A DNA stretch of 64,000 nt from Mycobacterium sp. 050128. GTDB taxonomy: Bacteria; Actinomycetota; Actinomycetes; Mycobacteriales; Mycobacteriaceae. The stretch spans positions 186,001 to 250,000 of the forward strand of contig NZ_JAZGLW010000002.1 of assembly GCF_036409155.1 (NCBI RefSeq), written 5' to 3'. The position numbers were made by a program, and so were the translations under genes. Below are positions 27,687-37,364 of the stretch, one piece after another; positions within the stretch are counted from its first letter, which is position 1; every line of letters begins with the position of its first letter. Under the pieces are notes generated by a model. That model saw only the letters and a list, made by a program, of their open reading frames with translations. It was not told the DNA's origin and made no database searches.

Positions 27687-27809
27687 GCAAACCGTTGCCG
27701 AACTGTTTAAGACCAAGGTGTGCGGCCGTTGTTCGGCATGTAACCGAGGTCGCATTCGGTGGCGGACATGACGCGAATCACGTTGGTGCGACCAGCGGCA
27801 ACGGATCGG

Positions 27810-27825
27810 TGTGGTTGATTACACA
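27810..27825 (+). promoter_or_regulatory. CRP-type palindrome upstream of ndh
   Basis: TGTGGTTGATTACACA fits TGTG-N8-CACA, the core of the cAMP receptor protein site (TGTGA-N6-TCACA), with the outer four bases of both halves intact. It lies 93 bp before the ndh start. CRP (Rv3676 in M. tuberculosis) controls respiratory genes, so a role at ndh is reasonable but inferred. Confidence 0.5.
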
Positions 27826-27917
27826 GGCTTACTACCTGTTTCGGGCCGACGGGGTGACTAGCGTTATAGCTAACTGATACCGCGCGACACGAAGCCCCAC
27901 CAGGAGCATCCAAAGCA

Positions 27918-29306
27918 ATGAGCCCCCAGCAAGAAGGCACAGCTGATCCGAAACGACGCCATCAGGTCGTCATCATCGGATCGGGATTCGGTGGACTCAA
28001 TGCGGCAAAGAAACTCAAGCACGCCGACGTCGACATCAAATTGATCGCCCGCACCACCCACCACCTGTTCCAGCCGTTGCTGTATCAGGTGGCGACCGGC
28101 ATCGTGTCCGAAGGCGACATCGCCCCGCCCACCAGGGTCGTCCTGCGCAGGCAGCGCAATGTCCAGGTGCTGCTCGGGGACGTCACACACATCGATCTCG
28201 CCGGCAAGTTCGTCGTATCGGACTTGCTGGGTCACACCTACGAAACTCCTTATGACAGCCTGATCGTCGCCGCCGGCGCGGGACAGTCCTACTTCGGCAA
28301 CGACCAGTTCGCGGAGTTCGCCCCGGGCATGAAGTCGATCGATGACGCACTTGAGGTGCGGGGGCGAATCCTGAGCGCTTTCGAGCAGGCCGAGCGGTCT
28401 CGCGATCCGGAACGACGGGCCAAGCTCTTGACGTTCACCGTCATCGGGGCCGGACCGACCGGCGTCGAAATGGCAGGGCAGATCGCGGAATTGGCGACCC
28501 ACACCTTGAAGGGTTCGTTCCGGCACATCGACTCCACCCGGGCGCGGGTGATTCTGCTCGACGCCGCACCCGCGGTGCTGCCACCGTTCGGCGAGAAGCT
28601 GGGCACCCGGGCGCGCGCTCGACTGGAGAAGATGGGCGTCGAGATCCAGCTGGGCGCGATGGTCACCGACGTCGACCGCAACGGCATCACCGTGAAGGAT
28701 TCCGACGGCACCATTCGACGCATCGAGTCCGCCTGCAAGGTCTGGTCCGCGGGTGTCCAGGCCAGCGGTCTGGGCGGTGACCTCGCAGACCAGTCGGCGG
28801 CCGAACTCGACCGTGCGGGGCGGGTCAAGGTGCTGCCCGACCTGTCCGTCCCCGGACATCCGAACGTCTTCGTCATCGGCGACATGGCCGCGGTCGAGGG
28901 CGTGCCGGGAGTCGCGCAGGGCGCGATCCAGGGTGCCAAGTACGTCGCCAGCACGATCAAAGCCGAACTCGCGGGCGCCAACCCGGCCGAGCGAGAGCCC
29001 TTCCAGTACTTCGACAAGGGTTCGATGGCCACGGTGTCGCGCTTTTCGGCGGTGGCCAAGGTCGGGCCGCTGGAATTCAGCGGTTTCATCGCCTGGCTGA
29101 TGTGGCTGGTGCTGCACCTGGTTTACCTGGTCGGGTTCAAGACCAAGATCAGCACGTTGCTGTCCTGGACCGTGACCTTCCTCAGCACCCAGCGTGGGCA
29201 GCTGACCATCACCGAGCAGCAGGCGTTCGCGCGCACCCGCATCGAACAACTTGCGGTGCTGGCCGCGGAGGCGAAGCGACCCGCCGCCGCCAGACGGGCG
29301 AGTTAG
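27918..29306 (+). CDS. ndh: Type II NADH dehydrogenase Ndh
   Basis: 462 aa (Rv1854c 463 aa). A single-subunit, non-proton-pumping NADH:menaquinone oxidoreductase on the inner face of the membrane. The FAD-binding motif VVIIGSGFGGLNAAK begins at residue 17 and the NADH-binding FTVIGAGPTGVEMAGQ is near 175. VFVIGDMAAVEG binds the flavin. A C-terminal amphipathic/hydrophobic anchor follows (FIAWLMWLVLHLVYLVGF, about 390-410). In mycobacteria this enzyme sets the NADH/NAD ratio and affects isoniazid response. Its stop is 11 bp from the convergent thioesterase stop; in H37Rv the urease operon lies there. Confidence 0.97.
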   Translation: MSPQQEGTADPKRRHQVVIIGSGFGGLNAAKKLKHADVDIKLIARTTHHLFQPLLYQVATGIVSEGDIAPPTRVVLRRQRNVQVLLGDVTHIDLAGKFVVSDLLGHTYETPYDSLIVAAGAGQSYFGNDQFAEFAPGMKSIDDALEVRGRILSAFEQAERSRDPERRAKLLTFTVIGAGPTGVEMAGQIAELATHTLKGSFRHIDSTRARVILLDAAPAVLPPFGEKLGTRARARLEKMGVEIQLGAMVTDVDRNGITVKDSDGTIRRIESACKVWSAGVQASGLGGDLADQSAAELDRAGRVKVLPDLSVPGHPNVFVIGDMAAVEGVPGVAQGAIQGAKYVASTIKAELAGANPAEREPFQYFDKGSMATVSRFSAVAKVGPLEFSGFIAWLMWLVLHLVYLVGFKTKISTLLSWTVTFLSTQRGQLTITEQQAFARTRIEQLAVLAAEAKRPAAARRAS

Positions 29307-29317
29307 CCGCCGCCTGA

Positions 29318-29740
29318 TCAGCCTTGGCGCGGCTCGAGATTCTGCAGCCGCACCTGCCCGCGGGCGACGACTTTCTGGTTGTCGTCGGTGATGGTGACCA
29401 ACCACAGCTGCTGGCGCCGGCCCCGGTGAATCGGTTCGGTGACGCCGTAGACGGTTCCCGATCCGATCGACCGCAGGAAGTCGGTGTTGTTGTTCACGCC
29501 CACCACCTCGCCGCCGCCCTGGGTGGCCAGCCACGCATAGGCCGACACGCTGGCCATGCTCTCCACCATCGAGCAGTAGACACCGCCGTGGACCAGGCCG
29601 GCCGGCTGCAGCAGTTTGGGCGTGACCTCGAGCTGGGCGCGGGCACCGTCCGGGCTGAGCTCGGTGAATCGCAGGCCAATCTCGGTATCGAATGGTGCGG
29701 TGAAACCGGGCGGGATCACCGCGTCTGGTGGCGTTGACAC
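29318..29740 (-). CDS. Hotdog-fold thioesterase (PaaI/DUF4442-like, Rv1847-like)
   Basis: 140 aa from GTG 29740, exactly the length recalled for Rv1847. A hotdog thioesterase: the HGGVYCSMVESMASVSAYAW helix follows QPAGLVHGG, the motif carrying the catalytic region, and NNTDFLRSIGSG precedes the long central strand. It probably hydrolyses an acyl-CoA, maybe an aromatic one. A longer open frame (to 29974) exists but would run through the sRNA gene upstream, so the GTG start is preferred. Confidence 0.88.
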   Translation of the reverse strand: MSTPPDAVIPPGFTAPFDTEIGLRFTELSPDGARAQLEVTPKLLQPAGLVHGGVYCSMVESMASVSAYAWLATQGGGEVVGVNNNTDFLRSIGSGTVYGVTEPIHRGRRQQLWLVTITDDNQKVVARGQVRLQNLEPRQG

Positions 29741-29800
29741 GCTCTGTTGTCTACACCATCGCCAAATCCGGTGATCACGGTCGGTCGCGAAGTGCCGGCA

Positions 29801-29904
29801 AAGAACAGGCGAGCCCCGTGCACTGAGGCACGGGGCTCGCCGATCGAGTAGACCGGGGGTCGCTGCAGCCCTCAGGACACTCCGGCGGTCTGTTGCGCTC
29901 GACC
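29801..29904 (-). ncRNA. mrsI: MrsI-like iron-responsive small RNA
   Basis: A non-coding transcript of about 104 nt on the minus strand is predicted between the Rv1847-like gene and blaI. It has a full promoter (29911-29940), an IdeR box over the promoter, and a 14-bp terminator hairpin (29808-29841) followed on the minus strand by TGTTCTTT. In M. tuberculosis the sRNA MrsI (ncRv11846) occupies this same interval beside Rv1846c, is induced by iron starvation and spares iron by repressing non-essential iron proteins. Position, promoter logic and size all agree. Exact ends are inferred from the -10 box and the terminator. Confidence 0.85.
29808..29841 (-). terminator. Intrinsic terminator of the MrsI-like RNA
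   Basis: A perfect 14-bp stem (GGCGAGCCCCGTGC at 29808-29821 and its complement at 29828-29841) with a 6-nt loop. On the minus strand it is followed by the U-rich TGTTCTTT. It does not follow either flanking protein gene, so it belongs to a separate short transcript. Confidence 0.85.
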
Positions 29905-29910
29905 TCCGCA

Positions 29911-29940
29911 AGTATAGGCAAGGCTGCCCTAACTTTGCAA
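29911..29940 (-). promoter_or_regulatory. SigA promoter with overlapping IdeR box
   Basis: Minus-strand -35 TTGCAA (29935-29940), 18-nt spacer, -10 TATACT (29911-29916). The 19-mer TTAGGGCAGCCTTGCCTAT at 29914-29932 matches the IdeR consensus TTAGGTTAGGCTAACCTAA at 14 of 19 positions and covers the spacer and -10. Iron-loaded IdeR would block it, so the sRNA would be made when iron is scarce. Confidence 0.8.
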
Positions 29941-29967
29941 GAGGTAGGCTGTGAACTACGCCGACCG

Positions 29968-30032
29968 GGTACACGTGTACCGGTGGCTGGATGGACGAAT
30001 AGCCCGGCTGTCTTTACGACCGCCGGTAGTAA
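29968..30032 (+). promoter_or_regulatory. Two candidate BlaI operators upstream of blaI
   Basis: Site A is the perfect 14-bp palindrome GGTACACGTGTACC (29968-29981), which contains TACA-N2-TGTA as in BlaI/MecI operators. Site B at 30014-30032 is TTACGACC-GCC-GGTAGTAA, an imperfect 8-3-8 repeat with one mismatch. Both lie within 108 bp before blaI, which fits autoregulation. Site A is also about 30 bp upstream of the sRNA promoter. Confidence 0.6.
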
Positions 30033-30075
30033 GCCGGAGTACGCTTGTTCCAACGCTGATGGAGATGAACGAACT

Positions 30076-30468
30076 ATGGCCAAGTTGACACGGCTGGGGG
30101 ATCTGGAACGCGCGGTGATGGACCACCTGTGGTCCACGCCCGAACCGCAGACGGTCCGTCAGGTGCATGAAGCCCTGTCCGCGCGCCGCGACCTCGCCTA
30201 CACCACGGTGATGACCGTCCTGCAGCGGCTGGCCAAGAAGAACCTGGTATCCCAGATCCGCGACGACCGGGCGCACCGCTACGCACCCGTGCACGGCCGC
30301 GACGAGCTGGTCGCCGGGCTGATGGTGGATGCGCTGTCACAGGCCGAGGACTCCGGCGGCAGGCAAGCCGCATTGGTGCATTTTGTCGAGCGCGTTGGCG
30401 CCGATGAGGCCGAAGCGCTGCGCCGGGCGCTCGCCGAACTGGAAGCAAATCAACGCAATACGCCATGA
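30076..30468 (+). CDS. blaI: BlaI-family transcriptional repressor
   Basis: 130 aa, nearly collinear with Rv1846c. The N-terminal winged helix (about 1-75; LGDLERAVMDHLWSTPEPQT, then TTVMTVLQRLAKKNLVSQ as the recognition region) is followed by a dimerisation helix bundle. BlaI represses blaC and related genes and dissociates when beta-lactams are present; in M. tuberculosis its regulon also includes respiratory genes. ATG 30076 gives the orthologue's N-terminus MAKLTRLGDL. The BlaR-like gene starts 38 bp downstream, so the two form an operon. Confidence 0.96.
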   Translation: MAKLTRLGDLERAVMDHLWSTPEPQTVRQVHEALSARRDLAYTTVMTVLQRLAKKNLVSQIRDDRAHRYAPVHGRDELVAGLMVDALSQAEDSGGRQAALVHFVERVGADEAEALRRALAELEANQRNTP

Positions 30469-30506
30469 GCTGGCGCTAGACCGGCGGCCTGAGGGACACT
30501 GGTGGT

Positions 30507-31457
30507 GTGTCCGCGCTGGCCTTTACCTTCCTCGCGGTACTGCTGATTGGCCCAGCGCCAGCCCTTTTAGCGCGAGCGTCCTGGCCACTGCGTGCCCCGC
30601 GTGCGGCGATGGTGCTCTGGCAAGCCATCGCCGTGGCCGCCGTACTCTCCGCGTTTAGCGCCGGTATCGCGATTACCACCCGCATCCTCATGCCCGGTCC
30701 CGACGGCCGGCCCACCGCCAGCGTCGTCGGCGCCGCGGGGCGGCTCGGCTGGCCGCTGTGGACGGCCTACATCGCCGCCTTCGCGCTGACCGTGCTGGTC
30801 GGTGTGCGTCTGGTGGTTGCCGTCCTGCGAGTCGCCATCGCCAATCGCCGCCGGCGGGCTCACCACCGAATGCTGGTCGACCTTGTGGGGGTCGGGCACG
30901 ACGCGGCCCTCGCCCAACCCTGTGCCCGCACCCGCGACCTGCGTGTGTTGGAGGTGGCCCAGCCCCTGGCCTACTGCTTGCCGGGCGTCCGCAGCCGGGT
31001 CGTGGTCAGCGAAGGAACACTGACCAAGCTCAACAACGACGAAGTCTCGGCCATCCTGACCCACGAGCGGGCGCATCTGCGTGCCCGGCACGACCTGGTT
31101 CTGGAGGCGTTCACCGCGGTGCATGCCGCGTTCCCGCGGCTGGTCCGCAGTTCCAATGCGCTGGGCGCGGTGCAGCTGCTGGTCGAGCTGCTCGCCGACG
31201 ACGCCGCGGTGCGCGCGGCCGGGCGCACTCCCCTGGCCCGCGCACTGGTGGCCTGCGCAGCCGGGCGGGCACCGTCGGGTGCGCTGGCCGCGGGTGGTCC
31301 CAGCACCGTGGTGCGGGTGCGCCGGTTGTCCGGGCGGGGCAACAGCGTGCTGCTTTCGGCGGCCGCGTACTTGGCCGCGGCGGCCGTTCTGGTGGTGCCC
31401 ACCATCGCACTCGCGGTGCCCTGGCTCACCGAACTCAAGCGACTGTTCAACCTCTAG
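30507..31457 (+). CDS. M56-family membrane metalloprotease, BlaR-like (Rv1845c-like)
   Basis: 316 aa from GTG 30507. An integral membrane zinc protease with an N-terminal helix, two helices around 25-110, the catalytic HERAH (His186, Glu187, His190) and a C-terminal helix (ILVVPTIALAVPWL-type segment). It lacks the extracellular penicillin-binding sensor domain of staphylococcal BlaR1, as do its mycobacterial relatives. It probably cleaves or signals to BlaI. The pairing with blaI is the standard BlaI-BlaR operon, and the gap is short. Confidence 0.92.
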   Translation: MSALAFTFLAVLLIGPAPALLARASWPLRAPRAAMVLWQAIAVAAVLSAFSAGIAITTRILMPGPDGRPTASVVGAAGRLGWPLWTAYIAAFALTVLVGVRLVVAVLRVAIANRRRRAHHRMLVDLVGVGHDAALAQPCARTRDLRVLEVAQPLAYCLPGVRSRVVVSEGTLTKLNNDEVSAILTHERAHLRARHDLVLEAFTAVHAAFPRLVRSSNALGAVQLLVELLADDAAVRAAGRTPLARALVACAAGRAPSGALAAGGPSTVVRVRRLSGRGNSVLLSAAAYLAAAAVLVVPTIALAVPWLTELKRLFNL

Positions 31458-31557
31458 CGCAGGCCACCGCGAATCCCTTTGGCGGACCGCAACTCCGCTG
31501 TGCCACAGTGTGACGGAAACCGTGTAGCAGAAGTTCTCCAACCTGAGAGGCGAAGAC

Positions 31558-33024
31558 ATGAGTGTCCCGGACTCCGAGGATTCGAAGACTGGTACCGCGC
31601 AGATCGGCGTCACCGGGCTCGCCGTCATGGGCTCGAATCTCGCCCGCAACTTCGCGCACCACGGCTACACCGTGGCGCTGCACAACCGGTCGATCGCCAA
31701 GACCGACGCACTGCTCGCCGAACACGGCGACGAGGGCAAGTTCGTGCGCTCGGAGACCATCGAAGAGTTCCTGGACGCGCTGGAGAAGCCGCGTCGGGTC
31801 ATCATCATGGTCAAGGCCGGCGATCCCACCGACGCGGTGATCAACGAACTCGCGGACGCCATGGAAGAGGGCGACATCATCATCGACGGCGGCAACGCCC
31901 TCTACACCGACACCATCCGCCGGGAAAAGGCGATCCGGGAGCGTGGGCTGCACTTCGTCGGCGCCGGTATCTCCGGCGGCGAGGAGGGTGCGCTCAATGG
32001 TCCGTCGATCATGCCGGGCGGACCGGCCGAGTCCTACAAATCGCTGGGGCCGCTGCTCGAGGAGATCTCCGCGCACGTCGATGGCGTGCCGTGCTGCACC
32101 CACATCGGCCCCGATGGCGCCGGGCACTTCGTGAAGATGGTGCACAACGGCATCGAGTACTCCGACATGCAGCTGATCGGTGAGGCCTACCAACTGCTGC
32201 GCGACGGACTGGGCAAGTCCGCACCCGAGATCGCCGACGTCTTCGCCGAGTGGAACAAGGGCGACCTGGACAGCTACCTCATCGAGATCACCGCCGAGGT
32301 GCTCAAACAGATCGATGCCAAGACCGGCAAGCCGCTGGTGGACGTGATCCTGGACGAGGCCGAGCAGAAGGGCACCGGCCGCTGGACGGTGAAATCCGCG
32401 CTTGACCTCGGCGTGCCGGTCACCGGTATCGCCGAGGCCGTCTTCGCCCGGGCACTGTCGGGTTCGGTGGCTCAGCGCAAGGCCACCACGGGACTGGCCT
32501 CCGGTGATCTCGGCAAGACGCCGTCCGACGCACCACAGTTCACCGAGGATGTGCGCCGCGCGCTGTACGCGTCGAAGATCATCGCCTACGCCCAGGGCTT
32601 CAACCAGGTCCAGGCCGGCAGCATCGAGTACGACTGGAACATCACCCCCGGCGACATGGCCACCATCTGGCGCGGCGGCTGCATCATCCGGGCCAAATTT
32701 CTCAACCGCATCAAAGAGGCGTTCGACGAGAACGCCGACCTGCCGTCGCTGATCGTCGCGCCCTACTTCCGCGAAGCCATCGAGGCATCGATCGACAGCT
32801 GGCGCCGCGTCGTGGTGACGGCCACGCAGCTGGGCATTCCGATCCCCGGGTTCGCCTCGGCGCTGTCTTACTACGACGCCCTGCGCACCGAGCGGCTGCC
32901 GGCCGCGCTGACCCAGGGCCTGCGCGACTTCTTCGGCGCCCACACCTACGGGCGCATCGACGAAGACCCGGACAAGCGTTTCCACACGCTGTGGAGTGGC
33001 GATCGCAGCGAAGTACCGGCGTAG
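31558..33024 (+). CDS. gnd1: 6-phosphogluconate dehydrogenase Gnd1
   Basis: 488 aa. Oxidatively decarboxylates 6-phosphogluconate to ribulose-5-phosphate with NADP. The Rossmann motif is IGVTGLAVMGSNLARN; the substrate motif GAGISGGEEGALNGPSIMPGG and the catalytic helix GAGHFVKMVHNGIEYSDMQL with Lys193 are complete. The length and long C-terminal domain are of the dimeric type; a second, shorter gnd2 is known elsewhere in mycobacteria. It matches Rv1844c. The gap to guaB1 is 27 bp, so co-transcription is likely. Confidence 0.97.
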   Translation: MSVPDSEDSKTGTAQIGVTGLAVMGSNLARNFAHHGYTVALHNRSIAKTDALLAEHGDEGKFVRSETIEEFLDALEKPRRVIIMVKAGDPTDAVINELADAMEEGDIIIDGGNALYTDTIRREKAIRERGLHFVGAGISGGEEGALNGPSIMPGGPAESYKSLGPLLEEISAHVDGVPCCTHIGPDGAGHFVKMVHNGIEYSDMQLIGEAYQLLRDGLGKSAPEIADVFAEWNKGDLDSYLIEITAEVLKQIDAKTGKPLVDVILDEAEQKGTGRWTVKSALDLGVPVTGIAEAVFARALSGSVAQRKATTGLASGDLGKTPSDAPQFTEDVRRALYASKIIAYAQGFNQVQAGSIEYDWNITPGDMATIWRGGCIIRAKFLNRIKEAFDENADLPSLIVAPYFREAIEASIDSWRRVVVTATQLGIPIPGFASALSYYDALRTERLPAALTQGLRDFFGAHTYGRIDEDPDKRFHTLWSGDRSEVPA

Positions 33025-34488
<1,464 letters not shown>

Positions 34489-34507
34489 TCGGGCCAGATG
34501 TCTTCGC

Positions 34508-34671
34508 TACCATGTGAATTTCTAGATCTGCACGCCCGCAGCTGCGCGCTGCGCGGCATCAACCGAAAGGGATGACGTGCCGCAGGCACCCGTCGAGCCC
34601 GTCGGCATCCGGGTAAAGCGGAAATCCGCTCGACTTTCGTCTCCTCGGCCACCGCGATAGCCGCGCCCGCC
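34508..34671 (+). promoter_or_regulatory. Structured leader before the CorC-like pair, possible Mg2+ (M-box-like) control
   Basis: A -10-like TACCAT (34508-34513) is followed by about 150 nt of leader. Two mutually exclusive stems share one strand: GCAGC with GCTGC, or CTGCG with the downstream CGCAG, which closes over an inner CATC/GATG hairpin. Further on, GTCGAG pairs with CTCGAC around a GCGGA/TCCGC hairpin. A 14-codon upstream frame (34572-34616) lies inside. The GTGA...CTAGATCTG part loosely recalls the start of the M-box Mg2+ riboswitch. That the leader is structured is fairly clear; the ligand is speculative. Confidence 0.35.
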
Positions 34672-36042
34672 ATGAACCTCACCGTCACCCTCGTCAGCGT
34701 GCTCGCCATCGCGCTGCTCATCTTCGGCAATGCGGTCTTCGTGGCGGCCGAATTCTCGCTGACCGCGCTGGACCGCTCCACCGTCGACGCCAACGCCCGC
34801 AAGGGCGGTCGGCGCGACCGCTACATTCAGCGCGCCCAGGATCGGCTGTCCTTCCAGCTCTCGGGCGCCCAGCTGGGCATCTCGATCACCACCCTGGTGA
34901 CCGGTTATCTGACCGATCCGATAGTCGCCGACCTACCCCACCCCTGGCTGGACGCCCTTGGCATGTCGGATCAGCTGGCCGACGGGATCACCGCGTTCAT
35001 GGTGATGGTGATCGTGACCTCGGTGTCGATGGTCTTCGGCGAGCTGGTCCCGAAGTATCTGGCCGTGTCGCGGCCGCTGTCGACCGGGCGTGCCGTCGCC
35101 GGTTTCCAGCTGACGTTCTCGTTGCTGTTCACGCCGGTGATCCGGCTGACCAACGGCGCGGCGAACTGGATCGTGCGCAAGATGGGTATCGAGCCGGCCG
35201 AGGAGTTGCGGTCGGCGCGCTCGCCGCAGGAGCTGCTCTCGCTGGTGCGCAGCTCGGCTCGCGCCGGAGCCCTGGATCCCGCCACCGCCGCGCTGGTCCG
35301 GCGGTCGCTGCAGTTCGGCTCCCGGACCGCCGAGGAGCTGATGACGCCGCGGTCGAAGATCGTGGCGCTGCAAACCGACGACACCGTTCGGGATCTGATC
35401 GCCACGGCGGCCGAATCCGGGTTCTCCCGCTTCCCCATCGTCGACGGTGATCTCGACGAAACCGTCGGCATCGTGCACGTCAAGCAGGTCTTCAATGTTC
35501 CGCGCGCCGAACGCGCGTCGACGCTGCTGACCACGCTCGTGCAGTCGGTGCCGGTGGTGCCGTCGACCCTGGACGGGGACGCGGTGATGGCCGAGATCCG
35601 GGCCAACCCATTGCAGACCGCGCTGGTCGTCGACGAATACGGCGGCACCGCGGGCATCGTGACGGTCGAGGACCTGATCGAAGAGATCGTCGGCGACGTG
35701 CGCGACGAGCACGACGACGCCACACCGGATGTCGTCGCGGCGGGCAACGGCTGGCAGGTTTCGGGACTGCTGCGCACCGACGAGGTGGCCGCCGCCACCG
35801 GCTACCGGGCTCCGGAAGGTCCGTACGAAACGATCGGCGGCCTGGTGCTGCGCGAACTCGGTCACATCCCGGTGGTCGGCGAAACCGTCGAGCTGACCGC
35901 GCTCGACGGAGACGGCTTGTTGGACAGCGAAATTCGCTGGCAGGCGACGGTGATCCGGATGGACGGCCGACGGATCGATCAGGTCGTGCTGACCGAACTG
36001 AGCAGCCACCGGGAAACACACGCCGAGCAGGGCCAGCGATGA
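34672..36042 (+). CDS. CNNM/CorC-like membrane protein with CBS and CorC_HlyC domains (Rv1842c-like)
   Basis: 456 aa. Order: CNNM (DUF21) membrane domain (about 1-195, four hydrophobic segments starting [21 protein letters not shown]), a tandem CBS pair (about 215-340), and a C-terminal CorC_HlyC domain (about 365-445). The sequence [14 protein letters not shown] is the CNNM signature. The family moves Mg2+ or Co2+ and is gated by nucleotides at the CBS pair. The stop overlaps the next gene's start as ATGA, which implies coupling. Some older annotations call it haemolysin-like; there is no sign of a toxin. Confidence 0.92.
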   Translation: MNLTVTLVSVLAIALLIFGNAVFVAAEFSLTALDRSTVDANARKGGRRDRYIQRAQDRLSFQLSGAQLGISITTLVTGYLTDPIVADLPHPWLDALGMSDQLADGITAFMVMVIVTSVSMVFGELVPKYLAVSRPLSTGRAVAGFQLTFSLLFTPVIRLTNGAANWIVRKMGIEPAEELRSARSPQELLSLVRSSARAGALDPATAALVRRSLQFGSRTAEELMTPRSKIVALQTDDTVRDLIATAAESGFSRFPIVDGDLDETVGIVHVKQVFNVPRAERASTLLTTLVQSVPVVPSTLDGDAVMAEIRANPLQTALVVDEYGGTAGIVTVEDLIEEIVGDVRDEHDDATPDVVAAGNGWQVSGLLRTDEVAAATGYRAPEGPYETIGGLVLRELGHIPVVGETVELTALDGDGLLDSEIRWQATVIRMDGRRIDQVVLTELSSHRETHAEQGQR

Positions 36043-37079
36043 ACGACACGCTCGGAGTGCTGCTGGCGATCCTGCTGATCGCGACCAACGCCTTCTTCGT
36101 CGGCGCGGAGTTCTCGCTGATCTCCGCCCGGCGCGACCGGCTCGAAGCCCTGGCCGAACAGGGCAAGAAGCGAGCGGTCACCGTGATCCGCGCCGGTGAG
36201 CAATTGGCCTCGATGCTGGCCGGCTCGCAGCTGGGCGTCACGGTGGCCTCGTTGCTGCTCGGCCGCATCGGTGAGTCGGCGGTCGCCAACCTGTTGCATT
36301 CGGCTTTCGGGCTGACCGGGATTCCCCTGGCGTTACGACACACGTTGTCATTCGTGATCGCGCTGGGGCTGGTGGTGATACTGCACGTGCTGTTGGGCGA
36401 GATGGTGCCGAAGAACATCGCACTGGCCGGCCCCGAGCGCACCGCGATGCTGCTGGTGCCGCCCTACCTGGCGTACGTGCGCGTCGCCCGGCCGTTCATC
36501 GTCTTCTACAACAAATGCGCCAATGCGATCCTGCACCTGCTGCGCGTGGAACCCAAAGACGAGCTCGACATCACGGTCTCGCCCGACGAGCTGAGCGCGA
36601 TGATCGCCGAATCGGTGTCCGAAGGCCTGCTGGACCCCGAGGAACACACCCGGCTGACCCGGGCGCTGCAGATCGGCAGTCGCGTGGTCGGCGACGTGGC
36701 CGTCCCCCTCGACGAAGTCCGCGCGGTGCCGGCGGCGGCCCCGGGGTCCGGGCCGACCATCGGCGACGTCGAAAGCGCCCTGACGCAGACCGGCTACTCC
36801 CGCTTCCCCGTCGCGGCCGCCGACGGCAGATTCATCGGGTACCTGCACATCAAGGACATGCTGCCGCTCGGCGACGATCCGCAGACTGTCATCGACCTCT
36901 CGCTGGTACGCCCGCTGCCGCGGGTGAGCATCACGTTGCCGCTGGCCGATGCCCTGTCGCGGATGCGTCGCACCAACAGTCATCTGGCACTGGTGACCGA
37001 CGGCCGCGGGGTCGTAGCCATGGTGGCGATGGAGGACCTGATGGAGGATCTGGTCGGCAGCATGCGCGACGCGCATTGA
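36039..37079 (+). CDS. CNNM/CorC-like membrane protein without CorC_HlyC domain (Rv1841c-like)
   Basis: 346 aa. It has the CNNM membrane domain (about 1-200; [22 protein letters not shown] at the start, [17 protein letters not shown] inside) and a CBS pair (about 215-330), but ends before a CorC_HlyC domain. It is translated from the ATGA overlap with the preceding paralogue, so the two may form a heteromeric transporter in which only one subunit carries the CorC_HlyC regulatory part. It matches Rv1841c (345 aa). Confidence 0.92.
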   Translation: MNDTLGVLLAILLIATNAFFVGAEFSLISARRDRLEALAEQGKKRAVTVIRAGEQLASMLAGSQLGVTVASLLLGRIGESAVANLLHSAFGLTGIPLALRHTLSFVIALGLVVILHVLLGEMVPKNIALAGPERTAMLLVPPYLAYVRVARPFIVFYNKCANAILHLLRVEPKDELDITVSPDELSAMIAESVSEGLLDPEEHTRLTRALQIGSRVVGDVAVPLDEVRAVPAAAPGSGPTIGDVESALTQTGYSRFPVAAADGRFIGYLHIKDMLPLGDDPQTVIDLSLVRPLPRVSITLPLADALSRMRRTNSHLALVTDGRGVVAMVAMEDLMEDLVGSMRDAH

Positions 37080-37364
37080 AACCGCCGCCCGCCAAAGGGG
37101 CCCCGGCCAGCCCGTATGATTGAACGGCGCCAGTCCAAGAAGGGGCGAAGGGCAGGGTGCGGCGGCGGAACACGCGTTGCCAGAAGGCGCTCCCCAGGGC
37201 CCATCGGGAAGCCCGCGGCAAAGCCCGTCCACCGCACCGTGACCTGCGACTGCGGGTTGAACGCCGGGGATCGATCGGGCCGTCGGCCGGTAGGCTGACG
37301 GCGTAGCTAGTTGGGGCCAGTCGGGAGTCGAGTGGGACCAATGAGGCAACTATGGAGGAGAAAA
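37080..37364 (+). other. Intergenic region before glcB with two candidate -10 boxes
   Basis: 285 bp without a supported gene. TATGAT at 37115-37120 and TAGGCT at 37291-37296 are plausible -10 boxes; the second would give a leader of about 60 nt for glcB. The ribosome-binding site GGAGGAG is at 37354-37360. A 60-codon basic frame (37116-37298) has no family features and is judged spurious. In H37Rv the PE_PGRS34 gene and a toxin-antitoxin pair lie in this interval; none is present here. Confidence 0.5.

Noticed and set aside
27870..29534. 554-codon minus-strand frame opposite ndh
   Set aside because: Shadow of Ndh; low-complexity translation, no start signals.
29741..29974. N-terminal extension of the Rv1847-like thioesterase
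   Set aside because: It would translate through the sRNA terminator and promoter, and the GTG at 29740 gives the orthologue length of 140 aa.
37116..37298. 60-codon basic frame before glcB
   Set aside because: No ribosome-binding site or family features, Arg/Gly-rich as expected from G+C-rich non-coding DNA; lies in the promoter region.
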